Positions 1 to 6,216 of a DNA stretch of 19,822 bases are shown one piece after another; the stretch's first letter is position 1; the number at the start of each line of letters is the position of its first letter. The position numbers were made by a program, and so were the translations under genes. Source of the DNA: Prevotellaceae bacterium UBA6858 (GTDB lineage Bacteria > Bacteroidota > Bacteroidia > Bacteroidales > Bacteroidaceae); contig DKDC01000020.1 in the NCBI GenBank assembly GCA_002451695.1, positions 1-19,822 on the forward strand, read 5' to 3'. The notes under the pieces were generated by a model. The model had not been told where the DNA came from. It ran no database searches and saw only the letters and a program-made list of their open reading frames with translations.

Positions 1-1
1 C

Positions 2-733
2 GCCTTCTGCAACAACAACCCGATAAACAACATCGATCCCGACGGGAGGGCGGTGTTTATGCTTTTTTACACCAAGAATAATGGCAGGGGAGACGAAATG
101 TTTAAATCTGCGGCAGAAACAAGAAAATATGATATAGAACATAGTGATAATTTTGATCCCCAACACGATATTGTGCTATTAAAAGGTATAGAAGATCTTG
201 CATCTATAAGTGATTGCGTGGAAGATATTGTTGATGAATATTCTGACACTTACGGACAAACGGCGGAATTTTCTATATGGTCTCATGCGGGAATAGATGG
301 ACCTGCTGGGACTGAAAATACAAGCTCGGACGCATTAGACAGAAAACAAATGACATTAAGCGGATGGGGCAAAATAAATTTTAATTGGCAAAATGGTGCT
401 GTGGCAAACTTTTTTGGATGTAGAACGGGAGTTGCGTCCAACAATCAGGCCTCTTTTTCTACGCGTGTATCTGCATTAGGTAATTTTAGGAATGTTTCCG
501 TTTATGGTCAGACATCTTATGCTTACCCTTCAACATATGTGAATTTGAGAGCAAATACCAACAGTATGATAAATGGTGCGTTTTCGTATCCAACATATAT
601 GGTCGGTGCCTCACGTTTGGGATTATCTGGCAGATTTTTTCCCACAATGTCGAAAGCTAACGCTATGAGAAAAAGTTATAATGGCCGGGGAGCGGTAAAA
701 GGATATTATCAAAAAGGAATAATGTACAAATGA
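2..733 (+). CDS. Rhs-family protein, C-terminal end with variable toxin-like domain (5' partial)
   Basis: The reading frame is open from position 2, so this is the 3' end of a longer gene that begins outside the window. The first residues carry the closing signature of the Rhs core (NNPINNIDPDG, about positions 11-46), which in Rhs polymorphic toxins sits just before the variable C-terminal domain. The roughly 225 residues after it are that domain. It has a hydrophobic strand ending in His (EFSIWSHAG, His codon 284-286) and, 45 residues later, a hydrophobic run ending in Gly-Cys (VANFFGCRTG, Cys codon 419-421). This spacing and context recall the His-Gly / Gly-Cys dyad of clan CD (caspase-like) peptidases; that is an inference, not a recognised family assignment. 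The stop overlaps the next ATG (ATGA), as in toxin-immunity pairs. The Rhs call is firm and the peptidase idea tentative. Confidence 0.8.
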   Translation, partial: AFCNNNPINNIDPDGRAVFMLFYTKNNGRGDEMFKSAAETRKYDIEHSDNFDPQHDIVLLKGIEDLASISDCVEDIVDEYSDTYGQTAEFSIWSHAGIDGPAGTENTSSDALDRKQMTLSGWGKINFNWQNGAVANFFGCRTGVASNNQASFSTRVSALGNFRNVSVYGQTSYAYPSTYVNLRANTNSMINGAFSYPTYMVGASRLGLSGRFFPTMSKANAMRKSYNGRGAVKGYYQKGIMYK

Positions 734-1041
734 ATATTGCGAGAAAGAAGAAAACTATAATATGTTTGGGGTTTGTGCTGTTACTTTTGCTAAACTCATA
801 TTTTGCGAGACCCGAGAACGTCCGTTCAAATTATTGGAAAAATACAAATGAAAAAGGATTGTTGGGGGAGTGTGGAAACGTTGCGGATTTTTTATGGTTC
901 TCTCAAGACGGCTGGCAATACAATTTCCCCTTAGTAAAAAGAAACGAAAAGGTAAAAGGCATTGTTTGCATATGCCTCATGGGGCGTTTGGTAGTCTATT
1001 CTTTTGAAAACAATACCATAGGTTTTTATGTCTGCGTATGA
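730..1041 (+). CDS. small membrane-anchored protein, candidate immunity protein
   Basis: This ORF of 103 residues starts with ATG overlapping the stop of the Rhs gene by 4 bases, so the two are almost certainly co-translated. Residues 4-22 are a basic N-terminus followed by a leucine-rich hydrophobic segment (an uncleaved signal or one membrane helix); the rest looks extracytoplasmic. I do not recognise a family. Its position directly after a variable Rhs C-terminal domain is where the cognate immunity gene is normally found, so this is the best immunity candidate by context only. The 3' end overlaps the next ORF in another frame, and the final residues (GFYVCV) look like an abrupt end, so the gene may be truncated by a frameshift. 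Confidence 0.5.
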   Translation: MNIARKKKTIICLGFVLLLLLNSYFARPENVRSNYWKNTNEKGLLGECGNVADFLWFSQDGWQYNFPLVKRNEKVKGIVCICLMGRLVVYSFENNTIGFYVCV

Positions 1042-1486
1042 TTTTCAAAAAATAATGCCAGGCGTTCATAGCTGTGTATTGCTGAGTTTTACAAGCATTT
1101 TCTCGCCAAGTGCTGGATTTTTCCTGCAAGATACAAGCTGGTGTATTCAAAAGACAGTTATTCCGTACAGTTACCAAACGGAAGAAGGCAAGTGTTATGG
1201 GAACACCGTAATACAAGGCAATGAAATGCCGGCTTATGTGTTTTTAAGCTACGGCGTATTTGTTGTTACATGTTTTTCCAACGTGGACGACTATTACGAG
1301 AACGCGGAACGGTTTGACGTAGGGGAATGGAAATTAAAAAGCGATACGTTGGAAATCACATTGTGGAAGCCAAATCCAAAAGTGGAGCGGTTCTTTATAA
1401 AAAAGTCTGCCGAAAATGAAAACAAGATGCGATTGTATTATATTGACAATATAGGTGCATATGACGAGCTTGTGAAAATAAAATAA
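1028..1486 (+). CDS. hypothetical protein, possibly a frameshifted continuation of the preceding gene
   Basis: An ORF of 152 residues overlaps the preceding one by 14 bases in a different frame. From about position 1180 onward it reads as a convincing protein (for example NVDDYYENAERFDVGEWKLK and YYIDNIGAYDELVKIK). The first 50 or so residues are unusual in composition (SFTSIFSPSAGFFLQDTSWC), while frame 1 over 1084-1190 reads as a more ordinary sequence (EFYKHFLAKCWIFPARYKLV, then VYSKDSYSVQLPNGRRQ). The locus may therefore contain frameshifts, either a decayed single gene together with 730-1041 or compensating indels. No family is recognised. It could be an immunity protein or an orphan cassette of the Rhs locus. 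The start is uncertain. Confidence 0.45.
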   Translation: MSAYDFQKIMPGVHSCVLLSFTSIFSPSAGFFLQDTSWCIQKTVIPYSYQTEEGKCYGNTVIQGNEMPAYVFLSYGVFVVTCFSNVDDYYENAERFDVGEWKLKSDTLEITLWKPNPKVERFFIKKSAENENKMRLYYIDNIGAYDELVKIK

Positions 1487-1496
1487 GTACACAGTC

Positions 1497-1679
1497 ATGG
1501 ATAATATTGGATATTTGGAATACTGTTGGAAAAAACGTCCGGATGTGCAATACAACAAGGTTGGGAAACATTATAATGTGGAGTTTGACTTGAGAAAAAA
1601 CTCTTCATTGAAACATCAGGAGGTCGTCCCCAAGAATGACCCCAATGCAGTGAATAAATTCAAAATGATAGGAAAATGA
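1497..1679 (+). CDS. short hypothetical protein, possible displaced Rhs C-terminal fragment
   Basis: A 60-residue ORF begins 10 bases after the previous stop. It is basic and hydrophilic, has no signal peptide, and ends with PKNDPNAVNKFKMIGK. There is an in-frame stop only 18 bases upstream of the ATG, so the present ORF cannot extend much further. Its stop overlaps the next ATG (ATGA at 1676-1679). The size, charge and position in an Rhs tail would fit the last part of a displaced toxin domain, but no family is recognised and this is inference only. Confidence 0.4.
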   Translation: MDNIGYLEYCWKKRPDVQYNKVGKHYNVEFDLRKNSSLKHQEVVPKNDPNAVNKFKMIGK

Positions 1680-1825
1680 AAACAGGGGATTTTGACTATT
1701 TCGTATTGTCGATATTTGATGTCGGCGACGGAAAAGCGAAAAAACAGGTAAAGGAAAGTCTCGATGCTCTGTCAGAAGGATATGAAGCAACGGTAACAGA
1801 AACAGAACCATTTTTTCAAGAATAG
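1676..1825 (+). CDS. very short acidic ORF, possible immunity-gene remnant
   Basis: A 49-residue ORF, translationally coupled by ATGA overlap to the preceding short ORF. The product starts MKTGDFDYFVLSIFDVGDGK and ends TVTETEPFFQE; it is acidic and has no membrane segment. A basic short protein followed by an overlapping acidic one resembles a toxin/immunity remnant pair. No family is recognised, and the ORF is short enough that it could be non-functional. Confidence 0.35.
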   Translation: MKTGDFDYFVLSIFDVGDGKAKKQVKESLDALSEGYEATVTETEPFFQE

Positions 1826-1865
1826 ACATTAAAGCAATAAATATATCCGCAACAAATCATTGCAT

Positions 1866-2405
1866 ATGAAAATACCATTAATGGTTTTGGGGTTCGCTGT
1901 TCTGCTGGCGGCAATTGTTCATGTTTCGTTTGCATCTTCGGTCGGGTTGCGGAAAACAGACAGCATATCCTGTAAGCCGACTGTGGTTGACAGCGCGGAA
2001 TTTTACAAGGAAAAAACACCTTGCCTCCTTTTTGATGAAAGGAAACCGGTATTAAAAAAGGAAAAAGGTGTGATTAAGGTGAATGGGTATAGTTTTGTTG
2101 ACGACAAATCCGACAGGTTTTATTGCAAATACAATTATGAAGGGCGGTGGAGGGACTGGGTGCTGATATCATGCACCGGCTATAACGAGGAAGAGTATTA
2201 CCTTATAAATGAAAAAAACGGGGCGTTGGATACATTGGTGGGGAAACCAAAGATTTACGGAGACATAATTTTATGTGTTGAAGGAAGCCGCACTGATTGG
2301 GATGGGAAATTGGAAATCTGGAAAACAGGTAAGAAATTCGCCTCATGCCTATACAAGTTTAAGCTGAAAGAATACGGCGTTTCCAGCGTGGATGATATAT
2401 ATTAG
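1866..2405 (+). CDS. secreted or membrane-anchored hypothetical protein, interrupted by in-frame TAG
   Basis: The product has 179 residues if started at ATG 1866; a TTG two codons upstream at 1860 is possible but less likely. Residues 1-24 form a signal peptide or anchor (MKIPLMVLGFAVLLAAIVHV). The rest is beta-rich and aromatic, with segments such as YNEEEYYLINEKNGALDTLV and DWDGKLEIWKTGKKFASCLY. I do not recognise a named family; its place in the Rhs tail suggests an immunity or orphan protein. After the TAG at 2403-2405 the same frame continues for 26 codons to TAA 2484-2486, and the first part (TNDTLYVKYNSLKYMKV) reads like a natural continuation. The annotated end is therefore probably a premature stop. 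Confidence 0.55.
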   Translation: MKIPLMVLGFAVLLAAIVHVSFASSVGLRKTDSISCKPTVVDSAEFYKEKTPCLLFDERKPVLKKEKGVIKVNGYSFVDDKSDRFYCKYNYEGRWRDWVLISCTGYNEEEYYLINEKNGALDTLVGKPKIYGDIILCVEGSRTDWDGKLEIWKTGKKFASCLYKFKLKEYGVSSVDDIY

Positions 2406-2499
2406 ACTAACGACACACTTTATGTGAAATATAATTCGCTTAAATATATGAAAGTATGTCTGCGGCATCTGCACAATGCGCATTAATCGGCGGTGTACA

Positions 2500-2522
2500 G
2501 GGCGTATGCAATACGCCCCTAC
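2500..2522 (+). repeat. short palindromic intergenic repeat (hairpin copy)
   Basis: Arms GGGCGTAT (2500-2507) and ATACGCCC (2511-2518) form a perfect 8-bp stem with a 3-base loop. Positions 2503-2522 are identical, in inverted orientation, to 19803-19822 at the other end of the window, and both copies are flanked on the same relative side by an AT-rich tract containing AACAATTAATT-like sequence. It resembles a REP-type dispersed palindrome. Confidence 0.75.
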
Positions 2523-2608
2523 ATATATGCAACAAGCAATTAACCAAACAATTAATTCCATATACAATTATTGCAAAACCATAACCGCCTGTCCTTTTCA
2601 AAACACGC

Positions 2609-2714
2609 CGAAAACTACATTTGACATGGGAAAAACTACATAGGACGCAGGAAAAATTATGTCTGATGTAATTCAAACTACATCAGACCTTTTTTCGCCA
2701 CTTGCAAACACCTG
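2609..2714 (-). repeat. composite intergenic repeat, copy 1
   Basis: This is the reverse-complement copy of the elements at 11651-11760 and 17323-17420. On the plus strand it shows GAAAACTACAT at 2610, GAAAAACTACAT at 2630 and GAAAAATTATGT at 2651, spaced 20-21 bases. An inverted repeat follows, with arms GTCTGATGTA 2661-2670 and TACATCAGAC 2679-2688, and a 6-T run that could make the plus-strand end a terminator for the upstream Rhs-tail genes. Confidence 0.8.
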
Positions 2715-2942
2715 AAAGACAAAACGTTACAGCGCACGTCTTTTATGCGGTTATCCTTTTGAAAGTCAAATCTTTACGCAATTCTGGCGGCATTTGCTGT
2801 TTCTCCGGCAGCAAGCAAAACGGATATGCCGTGGGGGATGCTGAACAAAATGTCCCTTTTCTGATTTTCCTGTTCCTAACCGGGGCATTTATTTGCCATG
2901 CCATACAATAACAGGCAATATTATCAGTTATAGAAATGAGTT

Positions 2943-3881
2943 ATGCGCAAAAGTCTGCTCATATTATTTACGCTCTTTGCGGCGTGCTGCGCCGTGAGGG
3001 GGCAGTATGACCCGGAATACACCCATTTCTGGATGATGGAAACGTCGTTCAACCCCGCCGCCGCCGGAAACGAGGACGCGCTCAACATAACCGGGGCGTA
3101 CTCCATGCAGATGACCGGCTTCCGCAACGCCCCCAAAACGATGTTCGCCTCGGCCGACATGCCGTTCATCGTCCTGAAAAAGCGCAACGGCGTGGGGCTT
3201 TTGTTCCAGAACGACGAGCTCGGGCTTTTCTCGCACAAAAAATTCTCGGCGCAATATGCGTTCCACATCGAAAAGCTTTTTGGCGGGCGGCTGAGCGTCG
3301 GCGCACAGGCCGACCTGCTCGCCGAGGAGTTTGACGGCACGAAGGCCGACGTGGAAACCTCAAACGACCCGGCAATACCCACATCAAAGGTTACGGGTTC
3401 GAAGGTTGACATGAGCGCGGGGCTTTTCTACCGCCACAAGAACTGGTATGCGGGGGCGTCTATGGCGCACATACTGTCGCCCACGGTGATGCTGGGCGAG
3501 ACCAACGAGCTGAAAATCGACCCCACCTATTATTTCACCGCCGGATACAATATCAAACTGCGAAATCCGTTAATTACAATACACCCGGCAGTGCTCTGTA
3601 TGTACGACGGGGGCGACTTCAGGGCTAACATCAGCGGGCGCGTGGAACTGCACGACGACAAGAAAAAGCTCTTTGCCGGGGCGACCTACAGTCCGCAGCA
3701 CTCAGCGGCGGCGTTCATCGGGGGGCTTTTCCACGGAATAACCGTCAGCTACTCCTACGAGGCATACACCTCGATGCCCGACCTGAAAAGCGGGGCGCAC
3801 GAGATAGTGCTGCAATACCGCCTCGACTTGAACCTGTATAAAAAAGGGCGCAACCGCCACAAAAGCGTGCGCTATCTGTAA
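2943..3881 (+). CDS. porP: type IX secretion system outer membrane protein PorP/SprF family
   Basis: The 312-residue product has the usual length for PorP. A signal peptide (residues 1-20, MRKSLLILFTLFAACCAVRG) precedes the family's conserved mature start, QYDPEYTHFWMMETSFNPAAAG (aromatics, then NPAAAG). The body is alternating beta-strands with short turns (for example LSVGAQADLL, WYAGASMAHILSP), ending in an aromatic strand (HEIVLQYRLDL). The family is associated with the outer-membrane side of the T9SS translocon and motor complex. It is the first gene of a porP-gldK-gldL-gldM-gldN operon, the classical order; gldK starts 21 bases downstream. The FAAC at residues 12-15 could be mistaken for a lipobox, but cleavage before Q21 is more likely. 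Confidence 0.93.
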   Translation: MRKSLLILFTLFAACCAVRGQYDPEYTHFWMMETSFNPAAAGNEDALNITGAYSMQMTGFRNAPKTMFASADMPFIVLKKRNGVGLLFQNDELGLFSHKKFSAQYAFHIEKLFGGRLSVGAQADLLAEEFDGTKADVETSNDPAIPTSKVTGSKVDMSAGLFYRHKNWYAGASMAHILSPTVMLGETNELKIDPTYYFTAGYNIKLRNPLITIHPAVLCMYDGGDFRANISGRVELHDDKKKLFAGATYSPQHSAAAFIGGLFHGITVSYSYEAYTSMPDLKSGAHEIVLQYRLDLNLYKKGRNRHKSVRYL

Positions 3882-3902
3882 ACATAGAAACAACATCAGA
3901 AC

Positions 3903-5348
3903 ATGAAACAAATAGCTTATGCCTTCACAGCCTTCATCCTGTGCCTGACGCTCGCCTCGTGCTTCAGCAGCAAGAAGATGATGAGCGACGGGGGCGAAGT
4001 AACAGGACAACGCGGGGTGCGCTCGGAAGAGCCCGCGCCCTACGGAATGGTGAAAGTGCCGCGCGGCTATCTGAAGGTGGGGCTCGCCGAGCAGGACAGC
4101 CTTTGGGGGAATGTGATACCGCAGAAGGACATTTCGGTTGACGGCTTTTGGATGGACCAGACCGAGGTTACGAACTCCATGTACAGGCAGTTTGTTTACT
4201 GGGTGCGCGACAGCATAATCCGCGAGCGTCTTGCCGACCCGAGCTACGGAGGCGACGAAACCTACAAGATAGAGGAGGACAAATACGGCGACCCCGTAAC
4301 GCCCCACCTCAACTGGAAAAAGCCAATCCCCTGGCGCAAGCCCACCGAGGACGAGGAGCGCGCAATCGAGAGCGTTTACACCTACCACCCGATAGACGGT
4401 TCGCGAATGCTCGACACGAAGCAGCTTAACTACCGCTACGAGATTTTCGACTACGCCAAGGCGGCGATGCGCAAATACCGGCTGAACCCCGAGGAACGCT
4501 CGCTCGACACCGACAATCCGGCAGACCCCGACGAGGTTGTCATGATTTCGAAAGACACCGCATACGTTGACGACGACGGAAACATAGTAAGGCAGACCAT
4601 AACGCGCCCACTGTCGAGCATGTACGACTTCCTGAACACGTACATAGTGAATGTGTATCCCGACACCACGTGCTGGGTGAACGACTTCCAAAACGCCAAC
4701 AACGAGGTGTACCTCAAAACCTATTTCTCCTCTCCCTCATACAACGACTACCCCGTGGTGGGCGTAACATGGGAACAGGCCAACGCATTCTGCGCGTGGA
4801 GGACAGAATACCTTCTGAGGGGGCTCGGCCCGGAGGCGAGAAACGTGCAGCGCTACCGCCTGCCGTCTGAAATAGAGTGGGAATACGCCGCCCGGGGCAA
4901 GGAGGGCAACCCGTTCCCGTGGAAAGACGGCGGCACAAAGAACGACAAGGGATGCTTCTTCGCCAACTTCAAGCCCGACAGGGGCAACTACACCGAAGAC
5001 GGCAACCTCATCACCTCGAAAGTGGGCATATACGGCGCGAACTCGAACGGCCTGTTCGACATGGCGGGCAACGCAGCCGAATGGACAAACACAGAATACA
5101 CCGAGGCGGGCGTCAGCAACATGAGCGACATAAACCCCGAACTGAAATACAACGCCGCCAAGGAAGACCCCTACCGCCTGAAGAAGAAAGTGGTGAGGGG
5201 AGGCTCGTGGAAAGACCCCGAATCGCTGATACGCTCGGCATGGAGGACGTTCGAGTACCAAAACCAGCCGCGCTCATACATAGGCTTCCGCTGCGTGCGC
5301 TCGCTGGCGGGGGCGGAAGCCGGGACAAACAAGGACAAAAAGAAATAA
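3903..5348 (+). CDS. gldK: T9SS ring lipoprotein GldK/PorK
   Basis: A 481-residue lipoprotein, close to the family's usual length. The signal peptide ends in a lipobox with Cys at residue 20 (TLASC), so the protein is lipid-anchored. After a short linker comes a formylglycine-generating-enzyme/sulfatase-modifying fold: DGFWMDQTEVTNSMYRQFV, a long GldK-type insertion, then YPVVGVTWEQANAFCAWRTE, YRLPSEIEWEYAARG (residues 318-332), GNAAEW (389-394), VRGGSWKD and YIGFRCVR. GldK/PorK does not act as an FGE enzyme; with GldN it forms the periplasmic ring attached to the outer membrane. It is followed by gldL after only 10 bases. The identification is firm from domains plus operon order. Confidence 0.95.
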   Translation: MKQIAYAFTAFILCLTLASCFSSKKMMSDGGEVTGQRGVRSEEPAPYGMVKVPRGYLKVGLAEQDSLWGNVIPQKDISVDGFWMDQTEVTNSMYRQFVYWVRDSIIRERLADPSYGGDETYKIEEDKYGDPVTPHLNWKKPIPWRKPTEDEERAIESVYTYHPIDGSRMLDTKQLNYRYEIFDYAKAAMRKYRLNPEERSLDTDNPADPDEVVMISKDTAYVDDDGNIVRQTITRPLSSMYDFLNTYIVNVYPDTTCWVNDFQNANNEVYLKTYFSSPSYNDYPVVGVTWEQANAFCAWRTEYLLRGLGPEARNVQRYRLPSEIEWEYAARGKEGNPFPWKDGGTKNDKGCFFANFKPDRGNYTEDGNLITSKVGIYGANSNGLFDMAGNAAEWTNTEYTEAGVSNMSDINPELKYNAAKEDPYRLKKKVVRGGSWKDPESLIRSAWRTFEYQNQPRSYIGFRCVRSLAGAEAGTNKDKKK

Positions 5349-5358
5349 AATATAAGTC

Positions 5359-6165
5359 ATGAAGACAAACAGCTTCAACATAATAGTGCGTCTGCAACGC
5401 TGGATGGACAGCGTGCCGGGGCAGACGTTCCTTAATTACGCATACTCCTGGGGCGCGTCAATCGTAATCCTCGGCGCACTCTTCAAGCTCACCCACCTTT
5501 TCGGCGCAGACATAATGCTTTTCATCGGTATGGGCACGGAGGTCATCGTGTTCTTCCTTTCGGCGTTCGACCGTCCGTTCGACACTGACGGGGAAACGCC
5601 CGAACTCGAGGAAAGCCCCGAAACCGATGAGGAAGATGCAGGGCAGACCGAAGCGGGAGGCACAGGAGGCACCACAATAATAATTGGCGGAGGCAGCGGA
5701 GCAGGACAGCAAACTGCGGGCGGAGAAATACCGCAAACAACGGCGGCGGCAAGTGCGCCCGCACAAGGCGGCGGGCTTGTGATGAACGGCGGCGCGGCAG
5801 TCCTTGCCGATGCAGGGAACGCGGCAAACCCCGAACTCGGAGACGTTACGCAGAACTATGTTGACAAGCTAAAGGAACTAACCGAAGTGCTCACCAAGGT
5901 GGAGGAGCAAAGCCGCAAGATGACCACAGACAGCGAGGAGATGATAAACCTCAACCGCACCCTCACGGGCATCAACACGGTTTACGAACTGCAACTGAAG
6001 AACATAAGCTCGCAGATAGGCACAATAGACCAGATAAACGAGCAGACCCGCAAAATGGCAAAGCAGATAGAGGAACTCAACGGCGTTTACAGCCGCATGA
6101 TAAAAGCCCTCACTGTAAACATGAAGAACGCCGCAGCGGCATCCTCGGACGACGGAGGCGAATAA
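5359..6165 (+). CDS. gldL: T9SS motor protein GldL/PorL
   Basis: A 268-residue inner-membrane protein with two N-terminal helices (about residues 27-48 and 51-69). The second carries a buried glutamate, E61 (GMGTEVIVFF), at the position of the glutamate needed for proton-driven rotation of GldM in studied homologues; K43 and H46 lie at the end of the first helix. The cytoplasmic part has an acidic stretch (75-95), a flexible Gly/Ala/Gln linker (about 97-150), and a long amphipathic region (about 165-255, DKLKELTEVLTKVEEQSRKM onward) likely to be coiled coil. It partners with GldM, encoded 51 bases downstream. The linker is rich in glycine and is the least conserved part of the family. Confidence 0.95.
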   Translation: MKTNSFNIIVRLQRWMDSVPGQTFLNYAYSWGASIVILGALFKLTHLFGADIMLFIGMGTEVIVFFLSAFDRPFDTDGETPELEESPETDEEDAGQTEAGGTGGTTIIIGGGSGAGQQTAGGEIPQTTAAASAPAQGGGLVMNGGAAVLADAGNAANPELGDVTQNYVDKLKELTEVLTKVEEQSRKMTTDSEEMINLNRTLTGINTVYELQLKNISSQIGTIDQINEQTRKMAKQIEELNGVYSRMIKALTVNMKNAAAASSDDGGE

Positions 6166-6216
6166 CGCCGCAGCGCAACCCGCATTTGCCACAAACAGCG
6201 AAACCAACACAGCAAA

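Larger units (their letters stand above)
2406..2942. other. intergenic region with two repeat families, no convincing gene
   Basis: This stretch holds the read-through tail of the interrupted gene (to 2486), a palindromic repeat (2500-2522) and a composite repeat (2609-2714). The rest, to the porP start, shows no coding signal I trust; the small open frame at 2702-2911 lacks protein-like composition. I see no clear TTTG-N19-TAnnTTTG promoter for porP here. A one-mismatch box (TTTATTTG, 2888-2895) lies 48 bases before the start but has no good upstream element. Confidence 0.6.

Noticed and set aside
2609..2714. CRISPR-like array
   Set aside because: The 21-base periodic motifs are degenerate and immediately adjacent, with no unique spacers of uniform length and no cas genes nearby.
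2702..2911. Small plus-strand open frame before porP
   Set aside because: It starts inside the composite repeat and has no protein-like composition or recognisable family.
3702..4691. Long minus-strand open frame inside porP/gldK
   Set aside because: It is antisense to two firmly identified genes. Its length reflects their GC-rich codon bias, and the translation has no recognisable domain.
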